Source: Bowmanella denitrificans
GTDB taxonomy: Bacteria; Pseudomonadota; Gammaproteobacteria; Enterobacterales; Alteromonadaceae
Length of the DNA: 64,000 bases
Assembly: GCF_002887595.1 (NCBI RefSeq)
Contig: NZ_PEBU01000007.1
Location: forward strand, 124,001-188,000
Reading direction: 5' to 3'
Shown: positions 34,349 to 44,377 of the stretch, piece by piece
How the letters are laid out: the number at the start of each line of letters is the position of its first letter
Numbering within the stretch: position 1 is the stretch's first letter
Translations under genes and position numbers: made by a program
Notes under the pieces: model-generated
Databases searched by the model: none
The model's input: the letters and a program-made list of their open reading frames with translations, nothing else
What the model was told of the DNA's origin: nothing

Positions 34349-35644
34349 ATGTTGAGTTTGACAGGTCTGGTGGGCGGCTTAGTGCTGCTGATTATCCTGA
34401 CCATTCGCGGGATGAATTTGTTTATTGCCGCCCCCTTATGCGCCCTTATTGTGGCGCTGACCAGCGGCCTGCCGGTGTTTATCGGCGAGGGTAATTTTGT
34501 GGTTACCTATATGAATGGCTTTTCTGGTTTTATTGCTGCCTGGTTTTTTATGTTCCTGCTGGGTTCATTGTTCGGCAAGTTTATGGAAGATACCGGCGCA
34601 GCCGATGCCGTCGCACGCTGGATAATCAACAAATTGGGCAAGCAACATGCGGTGGTCGCGGTGGTGCTGGCCTGTGCCATTCTGACCTATGGCGGTGTCA
34701 GTGTCTTTGTGGTGGCCTTTTCTGTCTACCCTATGGCACTGAGTCTGTTTAAAGATGCTAACTTACCGCGGCGTTTTATTCCCGCCGCTTTGGCCTTTGG
34801 TTCTGTGACCTTCACCATGACCTCGGCAGGTTCACCGGAAATTCAAAACTGGATCCCAATCAAATATCTGGGTACCTCCCCTTTTGCGGCCTGGGAAGTC
34901 AGTCTGATAGTTGCCCTGTTTATGGCCACCATGGGCTTTTACTGGCTAAAACATATGATTGCCAAGGCCGTCAGCCGCGGGGAACATTTTGAAAGCCATG
35001 CGGGCGATCCTGAAATTGCTGAGCGTGATTATCCCCATCCATTAACAGGCGTCGTGCCGCTAGTTGTTGTATTGGTTCTGTCTTTTACCCTGCATGAAAG
35101 CCTGCAGCAGATGGCGCTGATTGTGGCCCTTGGTGGCGGCGTGTTAAGCCTGATGGCGATAAATTTCAAACATTTTCATAATCTTGGCGCCGCCATCAGT
35201 GTGGGAACAACCGGTGCATTGGTGGCCATAGGCAACACCGCAGCCGTCGTGGGGTTCGGCACTATTGCCAAGTCCACCCAGGCATTTCAATCGGCGGTTG
35301 AGGTGATGACCAGTCTGCCAGGTAATGAGCTGTTCGGTGCTGCCGTGGCGGTGAGTGTAGTGGCTGGCCTGACCGGTTCGGCCTCCGGCGGACAGGCCAT
35401 CGCGCTGCCGCTGATAGCACCGCACTATCTTGATCAGGGTGTTAACCCGGAACAATTACATCGCATTGTGTCGATTTCGTCCGGTGCACTCGACTCCCTG
35501 CCCCATAACGGTTATGTCGTTACCACCATCCGCGCCATTTGTAATGAAACCCATCAGCGCGCTTACTGGGCGGTAGGTGCCCTTACGGTGGTGGTGCCAC
35601 TAATAGGTCTGGCGATGGCTGTGGCCCTATTTAACTGGCTGTAG
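34349..35644 (+). CDS. GntP family permease, candidate 3-hydroxybutyrate importer
   Basis: 431 residues with about 12 transmembrane segments. GntP-family motifs include FGKFMEDTGAADAVA, YGGVSVFVVAFSVYP and SISSGALDSLPHNGYVVT. Members carry gluconate or other hydroxy acids with H+. In Pseudomonas aeruginosa a GntP-like permease is encoded with bdhA and is linked to 3-hydroxybutyrate use; the same pairing here makes 3-hydroxybutyrate the likely substrate. First gene of the operon, with AAGGA before the ATG; 8 bases separate it from the next gene. Confidence 0.87.
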   Translation: MLSLTGLVGGLVLLIILTIRGMNLFIAAPLCALIVALTSGLPVFIGEGNFVVTYMNGFSGFIAAWFFMFLLGSLFGKFMEDTGAADAVARWIINKLGKQHAVVAVVLACAILTYGGVSVFVVAFSVYPMALSLFKDANLPRRFIPAALAFGSVTFTMTSAGSPEIQNWIPIKYLGTSPFAAWEVSLIVALFMATMGFYWLKHMIAKAVSRGEHFESHAGDPEIAERDYPHPLTGVVPLVVVLVLSFTLHESLQQMALIVALGGGVLSLMAINFKHFHNLGAAISVGTTGALVAIGNTAAVVGFGTIAKSTQAFQSAVEVMTSLPGNELFGAAVAVSVVAGLTGSASGGQAIALPLIAPHYLDQGVNPEQLHRIVSISSGALDSLPHNGYVVTTIRAICNETHQRAYWAVGALTVVVPLIGLAMAVALFNWL

Positions 35645-35652
35645 GACGCATC

Positions 35653-36846
35653 ATGAAAAACATACTGCCCCAAGGAAAATACTGGATAGCCCTGATGTTT
35701 TTAATCATACCGCAGGTTCAGGCATCTGACCTGATAACCCACAAGCAACGATTTGAAATACCGGAATTTACCACCTTTGGCGGTAAAACCATTAAACAGC
35801 TGCAAGTTGGCTGGGAAAGCTATGGAGAGCTTAACGCCGACAAATCTAATGTCATTTTGATTACCCATTTCTTCTCGGGCAGTTCGCATGCCGCCGGTAA
35901 ATATGCGCCATCCGATGAAGCCGTTGGTTACTGGGACGCCATCATAGGGCCGGGCAAAGCTATCGATACCCATCGATTTTTTGTCTTAAGTGTAGATACT
36001 CTGGTGAACTTCAATGTGCATGATCCCAAGGTGATTACCACCGGGCCTGCCAGCATAAATCCAGACACCGGAAAACCCTGGGGACTGGACTTTCCGGTAG
36101 TCACCATCAGGGATTTTGTCAATGTGCAAAAAGCCTTACTGGAATCATTGGGAATTCAATCCCTGTATGCCGTAGCCGGGGCATCCATGGGCTCCATGCA
36201 AGCACTGGAATGGGCAACCGCCTACCCAGACTGGGTACCAAGAATGATCTCGGTGATAGGCGCTGGTCAGTCAGATGCATGGACAGTTGCCGCTCTGGAG
36301 CATTGGGCACAACCGATTAAACTCGATCCCAACTGGCAACAGGGCAATTACTACGCCGGTGAACCACCCATGGCCGGACTGACTGCCGCGCTGATGCTGC
36401 TGACCCAGCAGGCGCTCTACCCTGATTTTTTCAATCAAAGTAACCCTGATCACAACCCATTAGAAGCAGCACCGCTTAACGATATCCGTCAGTCCCATCA
36501 GGTGGTGAACTGGCTGCGGGATATGGCTGCCACACGTGCCACCGTCACCGATGCCAACCACATGTTGTATCTGATCCGCGCCAGTCAGTTGTTTCTGGCC
36601 GGACAGGATAAGCCTCTTGCCCAGGCCATGCAGCAGGTAAAAGCAAAGACCCTGTTTATTCCTGCCAGCCACGATCTGCTGCTGATGCCCTATCTTGCCA
36701 AACAGGCGCATCAGGCCTTACTTAAGGCGGGCAAGACATCAAACCTAGGATTGATTGTCGGACCAATGGGGCATCTGGACGGTGTCACCAATATCAGCCA
36801 GGCCGCTGAAGACATTCAGGCCTTTTTAACTCAGGAAGCATTATGA
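35653..36846 (+). CDS. Exported MetX-like alpha/beta hydrolase
   Basis: 397 residues. A signal peptide (MFLIIPQVQA, cut about residue 24) precedes a homoserine O-acetyltransferase-like hydrolase fold. The triad is Ser178 in GASMGS, Asp341 in ASHDLLL and His374 in MGHLDG. True MetX is cytoplasmic and makes O-acetylhomoserine; export and the neighbours argue instead for an esterase, perhaps acting on hydroxybutyrate oligomers in the periplasm. That role is inferred. Its stop overlaps the next start by 4 bases. Confidence 0.82.
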   Translation: MKNILPQGKYWIALMFLIIPQVQASDLITHKQRFEIPEFTTFGGKTIKQLQVGWESYGELNADKSNVILITHFFSGSSHAAGKYAPSDEAVGYWDAIIGPGKAIDTHRFFVLSVDTLVNFNVHDPKVITTGPASINPDTGKPWGLDFPVVTIRDFVNVQKALLESLGIQSLYAVAGASMGSMQALEWATAYPDWVPRMISVIGAGQSDAWTVAALEHWAQPIKLDPNWQQGNYYAGEPPMAGLTAALMLLTQQALYPDFFNQSNPDHNPLEAAPLNDIRQSHQVVNWLRDMAATRATVTDANHMLYLIRASQLFLAGQDKPLAQAMQQVKAKTLFIPASHDLLLMPYLAKQAHQALLKAGKTSNLGLIVGPMGHLDGVTNISQAAEDIQAFLTQEAL

Positions 36847-37844
36847 ACAAAACCCTACTTAATTCGCTGGGCCTGGCCACGTTGCTGTTAGCCAGCACCC
36901 ACGCAGTGGCCGACATGCCCAAGCTGAACCTGGATACCACACAACTAACGCTGTCCGGGCTTTCCAGCGGTGGCTATATGGCTAATCAGTTTCATATCGC
37001 CCACAGCAACTGGGTATCTGGCGTCGGCATCATTGCGGCGGGGCCCTATTATTGTGCAAGAAACAGCATACTCACCGCTCTAGGCCAATGCGTTAATAAA
37101 CAGGATGGCGATATTCCACTGGCCGAGATCGAAAAAACGCTGAATGGCTGGCGGGCCGACAACTTGGTGGATGATGCGCAAGGGCTTGAAGGTGACAAAG
37201 TCTGGTTGCTACGCGGTACGCTGGACGAAAAAATCATCCAACCCGTTGCAGATGCATTGGCTAAACAGTACCAGGACTGGGTAGGTGAACAAAATATGCA
37301 GATTGTTCAGGACAAAGCCTTTGCCCATCATTTCCCCACCCAGGCACAGGGCACGGCCTGCGACAAATCTGAATCGCCTTTTATTGGTAATTGTGGCTAT
37401 AACGCCGCAGCAGAGATGCTGAATTACATCGCTGCACAAACCAGAGAGGGCGGTGATGCAAAGCCGGGTCAGTTACTGGCCATCAATCAGCAGCAGTTAG
37501 GTGGTGAAGCAGCTTCAGGTCTGGCAGACCAAGCTTTCCTGTACGTACCATCAAGTTGTGCAGCAGGGGCAATATGCCAACTGCATATCAGTTTTCATGG
37601 CTGTAATCAGAACGTTGAGGCGGTGGGGAATGACTACGCCAGACTCACCGGTATCAATCAATGGGCCGACACCCATCATACTGTTGTGCTTTACCCGCAA
37701 ACCAGAAAATCCACCTTAATGCCATTAAATCCGCAAGCTTGCTGGGATTGGTGGGGCTACACCGATGACAAATACGCCACCAAAGCAGGCCAACAAATTC
37801 AGGCCGTCGCCCAGATGGTGAAGCAACTGGCCGGAGAACAATAA
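36843..37844 (+). CDS. Short-chain-length polyhydroxyalkanoate depolymerase, type 2 catalytic domain
   Basis: 333 residues with a signal peptide (cut near AVA, residue 23). The lipase box GLSSG puts the nucleophile at Ser41, near the N-terminus as in the type 2 catalytic domain. FHGCNQN and CWDWWGY are hallmark motifs of these depolymerases. It should cut poly(3-hydroxybutyrate) outside the cytoplasm to oligomers. No linker or substrate-binding domain follows the catalytic domain, so it may prefer soluble oligomers or short chains. It overlaps both neighbours (4 bases before, 1 base after), showing coupling. Confidence 0.85.
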   Translation: MNKTLLNSLGLATLLLASTHAVADMPKLNLDTTQLTLSGLSSGGYMANQFHIAHSNWVSGVGIIAAGPYYCARNSILTALGQCVNKQDGDIPLAEIEKTLNGWRADNLVDDAQGLEGDKVWLLRGTLDEKIIQPVADALAKQYQDWVGEQNMQIVQDKAFAHHFPTQAQGTACDKSESPFIGNCGYNAAAEMLNYIAAQTREGGDAKPGQLLAINQQQLGGEAASGLADQAFLYVPSSCAAGAICQLHISFHGCNQNVEAVGNDYARLTGINQWADTHHTVVLYPQTRKSTLMPLNPQACWDWWGYTDDKYATKAGQQIQAVAQMVKQLAGEQ

Positions 37845-38611
37845 TGCAACAACGAAATATCTTTATTACCGGTGGAGCCAGTGGCATAGGGCTGGGCATT
37901 GCCCAGCATTTGGGTGCCATGGGGCACCAGCTCATTATTGCCGATATACAGTTGCAGGCCGCTGAGCATGCCTGTCAACAGCTTGCAGAGCAAGGTATCA
38001 GCGCCCGCGCCATTGCCCTGGATGTAGCAGATGCCGGGCAGATTGCGGCGCTGACGGCACGTCTTGCGCCGTTAAAAGTGGATGTACTTATCAACAATGC
38101 CGGCATTCAGCATGTATCGCGCCTGGAAGATTTTCCTGCCGCCAAATGGCAGCAGTTGATCAACGTGATGCTAGTGGGCCCGGCACTACTCACCCAGGCC
38201 TTTCTGCCTGCCATGCGGGAGCAAAACTTTGGCCGGATTATCAATGTCGGCTCAATTCACTCCTTGGTGGCCTCGCCTTTTAAATCCGCTTATGTGGCAG
38301 CCAAACATGGCTTGCTTGGTTTTGCCAAAACCATGGCGCTGGAATTGGGGGAGCAGAACATTACCATTAACACCCTCTGCCCTTCTTATGTCAAAACGCC
38401 GCTGGTGGAGCAACAGATTGCTGCCCAGGCCAGGGAAAACCAAATGAGCGAAGCCGATGTGGTAAATAAAATCATGCTTGAACCCATGCCCAAAAAGGCC
38501 TTTATTGGCATTGGTGAATTAGCTGGCTGCGCTGAATTTCTGCTGTCTGATGCAGCGCGCAATATCTGTGGTCAAACACTGGTTTTGGATGGCGGCTGGA
38601 CGGCCAGGTAG
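37844..38611 (+). CDS. bdhA: 3-hydroxybutyrate dehydrogenase
   Basis: 255 residues of the short-chain dehydrogenase family. GGASGIG (10-16) binds NAD+, the catalytic residues are Ser136, Tyr149 and Lys153 (YVAAK), and the end AARNICGQTLVLDGGWTAR matches BdhA. It oxidises D-3-hydroxybutyrate to acetoacetate in the cytoplasm. It is the last gene of the operon. The pathway would need acetoacetate activation by genes elsewhere. Confidence 0.9.
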   Translation: MQQRNIFITGGASGIGLGIAQHLGAMGHQLIIADIQLQAAEHACQQLAEQGISARAIALDVADAGQIAALTARLAPLKVDVLINNAGIQHVSRLEDFPAAKWQQLINVMLVGPALLTQAFLPAMREQNFGRIINVGSIHSLVASPFKSAYVAAKHGLLGFAKTMALELGEQNITINTLCPSYVKTPLVEQQIAAQARENQMSEADVVNKIMLEPMPKKAFIGIGELAGCAEFLLSDAARNICGQTLVLDGGWTAR

Positions 38612-38614
38612 TTA

Positions 38615-38644
38615 AACCAGGTACAGCAAAACGCTGTCCTGGTT
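38615..38644 (+). terminator. Hairpin after bdhA
   Basis: AACCAGG-t-ACAGC pairs with GCTGTCCTGGTT across a 5-base loop, with one bulged base. No proper T run follows at once, although TTTTATT occurs 10 bases further on. Confidence 0.6.
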
Positions 38645-38655
38645 CGCTTAGACTT

Positions 38656-38886
38656 TTATTCTGCAAAAGTGCCAGCACAATACCATGTACTAGTGAACAT
38701 CTGCCAACAATACACCCCGTTTTGCAAAGGACGGGGGGCTGCTTGAATAGCTTTATACTGGGCATCAAGTTCGTTCCACGCAGAACCTGACCAAAAATAC
38801 CCTTCCGCTGCTTTTGCACCAGAGCTTGCTGAGAAAATGACTAAGGCAGCAATGACAGATGATTTACCAAAGTATTTAAATTTCAT
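38656..38886 (-). CDS. Small secreted protein, unknown
   Basis: 76 residues. A signal peptide (cut after AKA, about residue 27) leaves a mature peptide of about 49 residues with three Trp, four Tyr and two Cys (QNGVYCWQMF, STWYCAGTF). The cysteines could pair in the periplasm. A good AGGGA ribosome site 6 bases before the ATG and the biased composition make it a real gene. I recognise no family. The 288 bases upstream, to the topA stop, hold no other gene. Confidence 0.65.
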   Translation of the reverse strand: MKFKYFGKSSVIAALVIFSASSGAKAAEGYFWSGSAWNELDAQYKAIQAAPRPLQNGVYCWQMFTSTWYCAGTFAE

Positions 38887-39127
38887 TTTTGTTCCCTAAA
38901 ACGATTGTAAAACATTAACAGGAAGTTCAGTTTCTTGCCTGTTACTTAGCCTCTTTGGGCTAAAAATTATACTAACCACCTTCAGTTAATACATCAATCA
39001 TTTTGACTTATATAAAAAATACACAGATAAACCACAATTGCGTGATAACTGAACAACTTACAGACGGGGCGGATACAATTAAAGGGAGAATAAAGGTATC
39101 AGGGGAAAACAGCGACAAAAACCAATA

Positions 39128-39159
39128 GTCAGCTGGCGGTAAAGGGCCTGCCAGCTGAC
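39128..39159 (-). terminator. Terminator of topA
   Basis: A 10-bp stem (GTCAGCTGGC/GCCAGCTGAC) followed on the minus strand by TATTGGTTTTTG. Located 16 bases past the topA stop. Confidence 0.8.
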
Positions 39160-39174
39160 CAGTTTATACTTACA

Positions 39175-41808
39175 TTACTTCTTGCGCTTATCTTCAGCAG
39201 ACCACATGCCATTTTTATACCAGGCACTCCAACCGGTGGCTTTGCCATCAGATGTCTCTGTCATCACATACTGCTGCTTGGTTTTACGTGAAAAACGCAC
39301 CAGCGCCTTATTGCCATCCGGATCTTGCTTAGGTGCATCAGCCAGATAGAAAAACTTCTCCGGCAGTCTGTCCCGGAATCTGGCCAACTCTTCCACCAAG
39401 GGTGCCCGGGTTTCGCGGGATTTAGGGAAATTATGCGCGGCCAGGAAAATTCCTGACGCACCGTCACGTAGCACAAAATGGGCATCCGACTTAGTACAGG
39501 GCAGCTCCGGTAAATCCACTGGGTCTTCTTTCGGCGGTGCCACTTCGCCATTACGCAGCAGTTTACGGGTATTTTTGCAGGCCTCGTTGGTACAACCGAA
39601 GTATTTACCGAACCGGCCATTCTTCAGTTCCATATTGGCACCGCAGCGGTCACATTCAATCAGCGGGCCATCATAGCCTTTCACCTTGAAAGTACCCTGC
39701 TCTACGGCAAAGCCCTTACATAATGGGGTATTGCCACAAACATGCAGCTTGCGGCTTTCATCAATCAGATAGCTGTCCATGGCGGTACCGCACAGATCAC
39801 AACGACGTTTGGCCCGTAACGCTTCGGTTTCCAGTTCTTCATCGTCGTCCACCTTGACCACTTCATCACCAGAGGTCAGGTTCATGGTATGGGTGCAGCG
39901 TTCTTTGGGCGGCAAAGCATAGCCGGAACAGCCAAGAAACACACCTGTGCTGGCGGTACGAATAGTCATTGGCCGGCCACATTTAGCACAGGCAATATCG
40001 GTCAGTACCGCTTCGTTGGCGCGCATTCCGCCTTCTTCGCTGGGCTTTTCAGCTTGAAGCAGCTTCTGATAAAAATCCCCATAGAATTCATTCAGAACTT
40101 GTTTCCAGAACAGCTTGCCTTCGGCAATTTCATCCAGATGCTGTTCCATATTGGCAGTGAAGTCATAGCTGATCAGGTCCTGGAAGTTTTCCAGTAGCCT
40201 GTCATTAACAATTTCCCCCATTTTCTCAGCATAGAAACGCTTGTTGTCCTGACGCACATAGCCACGATCCTGAATAGTAGAAATAATGCTAGCGTAGGTG
40301 GAAGGTCGGCCAATCCCACGCTTCTCCAGTTCTTTAACCAGGGAAGCTTCGCTAAAGCGCGCTGGTGGCTTGGTAAAATGCTGTCTTGGGTCAAGTTTAT
40401 CCAATGCCAGAACTTCGCCTTCTTTAACATCTGGCAAAGTCAGGTCGTCATCGCCCTTGCCCCTGACCTGGGGTTGTACGCGTGTCCAACCGTCAAATTT
40501 CAATACCCGACCTTTGGCATTAAGTTCAAATTCGCCTGCCTGTACCCGAATGGTGGTGGCATCGTATTTAGCCGGTGTCATCTGACAGGCGACAAACTGG
40601 CGCCAAATCAGCTCGTACAAACGCTGCGCATCACGCTCCATATCTGACAGGGAATCTGACTTGACCTGCACATTGGAAGGACGAATAGCTTCGTGGGCTT
40701 CCTGGGCACCTTCCTTGCTGCCATAACGAAGGGCGGAATCGGGTAAGTAGGCCTTGCCAAAGTTATCTTCTATATAATCCCGACAGGCATTGACCGCTTC
40801 ACCACTTAGGTTGGTGGAGTCGGTACGCATGTAGGTGATATGGCCAGCTTCATACAGCCGCTGCGCCATCATCATGGTCTTTTTCACGCCAAAGCCCAGG
40901 CGCGTGCTGGCGGCCTGCTGCAGCGTCGAGGTAATAAATGGGGCTGACGGACGGCTTTGCGTCGGCTTGGACTCGCGACTGATGACCTCGTAGCGGGCTT
41001 TCTCCAGCAGTCCAATCGCTGCTTCGGTTTGTGCTTTATTAACCGGTTTAAAGGCATTGCCAGCCTGTTTAACCACTTGCATACGCAGCGCCTGCTTAGC
41101 GGTGCTGTGCAAATCAGCATGCACGTCCCAGTATTCTTCCGGCACAAAGGCTTTAATTTCGCGTTCGCGTTCCACCACCAAACGCACGGCCACCGATTGC
41201 ACGCGACCCGCCGACAAGCCCCGGGCAATTTTCTTCCACAGCAGCGGCGATACCATAAAACCCACCACGCGGTCGAGGAAACGACGAGCCTGCTGGGCAT
41301 TAACCCTGTCCATATTCACTTCACCAGGATGTGAAAACGCATCTTTAATGGCATTTTTGGTGATTTCGTTAAACACCACCCGTTTAAAGGTTTTGTCTTT
41401 TTCGCCAATCAGCTCACGTAAATGCCAGGCGATGGCCTCTCCTTCTCTGTCCAAGTCTGTTGCCAGATAGATAGTGTCGGCATTTTTTGCCAGCTTCTTC
41501 AATTCGCTGACCACTTTTTCCTTACCCGCCAGCGTCTCATAATGAGCTTCCCAGTCACTTTCCGGATCCACTCCCATTCTGTCCACCAGCTTCAGGTACT
41601 CGTGATGGCGCAAGTAAGCCTCACGCTTGGAATCGGACATGGCCTTCAGTTCTTTGCTGGATTTCTTAGCCGGCACCTTACCCAACGCCTTGGTGGGCAG
41701 ATCTCGAATATGCCCGACGCTGGACTTAACAATAAAATCATTACCCAGGTACTTATTGATTGTTTTGGCTTTTGCAGGGGACTCGACTATTACCAGGGAC
41801 TTTGCCAT
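39175..41808 (-). CDS. topA: DNA topoisomerase I
   Basis: 877 residues, near the E. coli length (865). It relaxes negative supercoils. The Toprim domain opens with [13 protein letters not shown] and carries DLDREGEAI. The active-site tyrosine is Tyr326 in YMRTDSTN. Several C-terminal Cys4 zinc ribbons follow (CAKCGRPM..., CDLCG..., CDRCGANM... with CTNEAC). ATG at 41808 has AAGG upstream; eight extra residues of a longer frame are rejected. Monocistronic here, without the cysB seen beside it in enterics. Confidence 0.97.
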   Translation of the reverse strand: MAKSLVIVESPAKAKTINKYLGNDFIVKSSVGHIRDLPTKALGKVPAKKSSKELKAMSDSKREAYLRHHEYLKLVDRMGVDPESDWEAHYETLAGKEKVVSELKKLAKNADTIYLATDLDREGEAIAWHLRELIGEKDKTFKRVVFNEITKNAIKDAFSHPGEVNMDRVNAQQARRFLDRVVGFMVSPLLWKKIARGLSAGRVQSVAVRLVVEREREIKAFVPEEYWDVHADLHSTAKQALRMQVVKQAGNAFKPVNKAQTEAAIGLLEKARYEVISRESKPTQSRPSAPFITSTLQQAASTRLGFGVKKTMMMAQRLYEAGHITYMRTDSTNLSGEAVNACRDYIEDNFGKAYLPDSALRYGSKEGAQEAHEAIRPSNVQVKSDSLSDMERDAQRLYELIWRQFVACQMTPAKYDATTIRVQAGEFELNAKGRVLKFDGWTRVQPQVRGKGDDDLTLPDVKEGEVLALDKLDPRQHFTKPPARFSEASLVKELEKRGIGRPSTYASIISTIQDRGYVRQDNKRFYAEKMGEIVNDRLLENFQDLISYDFTANMEQHLDEIAEGKLFWKQVLNEFYGDFYQKLLQAEKPSEEGGMRANEAVLTDIACAKCGRPMTIRTASTGVFLGCSGYALPPKERCTHTMNLTSGDEVVKVDDDEELETEALRAKRRCDLCGTAMDSYLIDESRKLHVCGNTPLCKGFAVEQGTFKVKGYDGPLIECDRCGANMELKNGRFGKYFGCTNEACKNTRKLLRNGEVAPPKEDPVDLPELPCTKSDAHFVLRDGASGIFLAAHNFPKSRETRAPLVEELARFRDRLPEKFFYLADAPKQDPDGNKALVRFSRKTKQQYVMTETSDGKATGWSAWYKNGMWSAEDKRKK

Positions 41809-42367
41809 ATAACCTTTGCTCTTTATTTTCATGCTGGCTTCCTATCCAAAGGAAGCAATGGGTGCGCCTGCGCAACGCGGAATGTTTTTTACATATATCC
41901 ACAATATTGGCGGAAAACAAGATTTAGTTCCTTTCCGCACGTTTGTCACTATGTAGCCAACTGAGTGTTATTCAAGGGGCTAGCATTCGTCAGGCATGTT
42001 TTATCAATGGGGGCGATTCTCGTTAACCCGGGACCATAACGCAAGTGCTGGTTACAGGAAATTGCCAATCACCTGTTGATTTCTGCCCAAAATAACCAGG
42101 TTTCAGAATTATTTTTAAATTTTTTTACTCTGCAGAGTTATTCGTCATCTAAGGTCTAAACTATTGAATAGTCAGAAGATGCAATGTTAGTTATGCGCGA
42201 TGACAGTGGCTTTATGCAACTCTTAAGGCAGCCGCGGCAGACTGGCGCCCTGGCTGATTTGGCAGTCACCGGAGAAAGCCGTATAGTGGCCCCGGTCTCC
42301 TGCCAGCATTCTGCCGAAGCGAAATCAAAGCAGGAAAACATAACCCTCTTTTGGAATCGAAAAGACC
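41809..42367. other. Long topA-astB intergenic region
   Basis: 559 bases between divergent genes. AT-rich stretches near 42100-42135 (ATTATTTTTAAATTTTTTTAC) could hold promoters. A 65-codon plus-strand frame (42184-42381) and a minus-strand frame (42156-42341) exist, but neither has a good ribosome site or a recognisable product. I see no tRNA or clear riboswitch. Confidence 0.5.
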
Positions 42368-43705
42368 ATGAAACAGTTTGAAGTAAACTTCGATGGACTG
42401 GTGGGTCCTACACATAATTACGCTGGCCTGTCCTTCGGTAACGTGGCCTCATTGAACAATGCCAAGTCCAACAGCAGCCCCAAACAAGCCGCCAAACAAG
42501 GCCTGAAAAAAATGAAAGCGCTGGCCGACATGGGCATGCAACAAGGTGTTCTGGCGCCACAGGAGCGTCCTGACATTCTGACCCTGCGCAGGTTGGGTTT
42601 TACTGGTACCGACGCGCAGGTATTGGAAAAAGCGGCTAAGCAGGCTCCGGCCATCTTCCTGGCCTGTTGTTCGGCCTCCAGCATGTGGACCGCCAATGCC
42701 GCAACGGTATCACCCAGTGCCGATACTGCTGATGGCCGCGTACATTTCACCCCGGCCAATTTAACCAATAAGTTCCACCGCTCGCTAGAACCCGAAGTCA
42801 CAGGGCGCATTCTTAAGGCAACTTTCGCGGATGAGCGTTATTTTCAACATCATAGTCACCTGCCGGACAATGAACATTTTGGTGATGAAGGTGCCGCTAA
42901 CCATACGCGTTTATGCAGCGATTATGGCCATGCGGGGGTGGAAATGTTTGTATTTGGCCGTTATGCCTTTGATGCCAGCAAACCTGCCCCTAAACGGTTT
43001 CCGGCCCGTCAGACATTAGAGGCCTGTCAGGCCATTGCCAGACTGCACGGCCTGAGTGATGAAGGCGTGGTGTATGTGCAACAAAATCCGCATGTGATTG
43101 ACCAGGGTGTATTCCACAATGATGTGATTGCCGTGGGCAACCGCAACGTGCTGTTTTATCACGAGCAGGCCTTTTTCAATACCCAGTCGGCCCTTGACGA
43201 GATTCAGCGCAAGTATGGTGACGAGAAACTGCATTTTATTCAGGTAGACACTCAGGATGTCAGTGTTGAAGATGCTGTAAAAACTTACCTGTTCAATACA
43301 CAGATAATCAGCCTGCCAAATGATGAAATGGCTATCATCGCACCGACAGAGTGTCAGGAGAACCCTGCGGTATCCAGATATCTGGATAAGTTGCTGACCC
43401 TCGGCACACCAATTAAGCAAGTGCACTTCTTCGATGTGAAACAAAGCATGCGTAACGGCGGCGGTCCGGCCTGTTTAAGGTTACGTGTTGCCCTGACTGA
43501 CCAGGAAGTAGATGCAGTTAACCCCAATACGCTGATGAATGACAGCCTGTTTAGCCGCCTCAACCAATGGGTAGACAAGCATTACCGGGACGAGCTGACC
43601 TTCGATGATTTGCGTGACCCGCAACTATTGACAGAATCCCGAAGTGCGCTCGACGAACTCACCCAAATTATGAAACTGGGCTCGGTTTACCCCTTCCAGC
43701 GCTAG
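42368..43705 (+). CDS. astB: N-succinylarginine dihydrolase
   Basis: 445 residues, matching E. coli AstB. It converts N2-succinylarginine to N2-succinylornithine, CO2 and ammonia, the second step of the arginine succinyltransferase (AST) route. The opening [18 protein letters not shown] and the catalytic-Cys segment [14 protein letters not shown] are diagnostic. The other ast genes (astA, C, D, E) are not in the window, so the pathway is split in this genome or incomplete. A good terminator follows. Confidence 0.95.
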   Translation: MKQFEVNFDGLVGPTHNYAGLSFGNVASLNNAKSNSSPKQAAKQGLKKMKALADMGMQQGVLAPQERPDILTLRRLGFTGTDAQVLEKAAKQAPAIFLACCSASSMWTANAATVSPSADTADGRVHFTPANLTNKFHRSLEPEVTGRILKATFADERYFQHHSHLPDNEHFGDEGAANHTRLCSDYGHAGVEMFVFGRYAFDASKPAPKRFPARQTLEACQAIARLHGLSDEGVVYVQQNPHVIDQGVFHNDVIAVGNRNVLFYHEQAFFNTQSALDEIQRKYGDEKLHFIQVDTQDVSVEDAVKTYLFNTQIISLPNDEMAIIAPTECQENPAVSRYLDKLLTLGTPIKQVHFFDVKQSMRNGGGPACLRLRVALTDQEVDAVNPNTLMNDSLFSRLNQWVDKHYRDELTFDDLRDPQLLTESRSALDELTQIMKLGSVYPFQR

Positions 43706-43716
43706 TTAGATAGACC

Positions 43717-43744
43717 AGGGGGCACCAAACGCCCCCTTGTTTTA
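43717..43744 (+). terminator. Terminator of astB
   Basis: AGGGGGC/GCCCCCT stem, 7-base loop, followed by TGTTTTA; 11 bases after the stop. Confidence 0.85.
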
Positions 43745-43799
43745 CTGCATCGTCGGTTATTCGAACACTCAATTACCGATTAATTTTTCTGCTTCTTAG

Positions 43800-44285
43800 T
43801 TAGCCGCGAAAAGCCGCCTCAATAGTAGCAATATCAATTTTCTTCATGGTCATCATGGCATCGAACGCTCGCTTGGCGGCCTTGCGGTCTGGACTGGTGT
43901 AAGCCTTGGTCAGCGCCACAGGGGTGATCTGCCAGGAAATTCCCCACTTGTCTTTACACCAGCCACACATACTCTCCTGCCCACCATTGCTGATAATCGC
44001 CTGCCAGTAGCGGTCCGTTTCTGCCTGATCTTGGGTAGCTATTTGGAAGGAAAAAGATTCGTTGTGAATCATTCCCGGACCGCCATTTAACCCTAAACAG
44101 GGAATACCCAGCACGGTGAACTCTACGGTCAGGACCTCCCCTTTCTGACCTGATGGATAATCCCCTGGAGCGTAATGCACGGCGACAACCGATGAATCAG
44201 GAAAGGTGTCAGCATAAAATCGGGCTGCTTCCTCGGCATTGTGGTTATACCAAAGGCATACTGTATTTCTGGCCGTCATGGTCAT
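43800..44285 (-). CDS. VOC family protein (PhnB-like, PF06983 type)
   Basis: 161 residues. VCLWYNHNAEEAARFYADTFPDS and GGQESMCGWCKDKWGISWQITP are the hallmark segments of the 3-demethylubiquinone methyltransferase-like/PhnB group of VOC proteins, despite the name not methyltransferases. Reaction unknown. Start at 44285 is fixed by AGGAGAAAACATT; a longer frame to 44519 would extend into the neighbouring gene. Monocistronic. Confidence 0.85.
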   Translation of the reverse strand: MTMTARNTVCLWYNHNAEEAARFYADTFPDSSVVAVHYAPGDYPSGQKGEVLTVEFTVLGIPCLGLNGGPGMIHNESFSFQIATQDQAETDRYWQAIISNGGQESMCGWCKDKWGISWQITPVALTKAYTSPDRKAAKRAFDAMMTMKKIDIATIEAAFRG

Positions 44286-44377
44286 AATGTTTTCTCCTGT
44301 TGATAACAGCTTGTAAACTTTGTCATCTGTTAAACGAATGAAGAGCGACCATTTCGACATAATGAGACAGTGATTTT

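Noticed and set aside
42263-42350. Glycine-riboswitch-like motifs (GGAGAAAGCC, CCGAAG, AGGAAAA) before astB
   Set aside because: Only short pieces match; the conserved CTCTCAGG core and a second aptamer are missing, and the P1 helix cannot be drawn.
42184-42381. 65-codon frame upstream of astB
   Set aside because: It overlaps the astB start, has no ribosome site and resembles nothing known.
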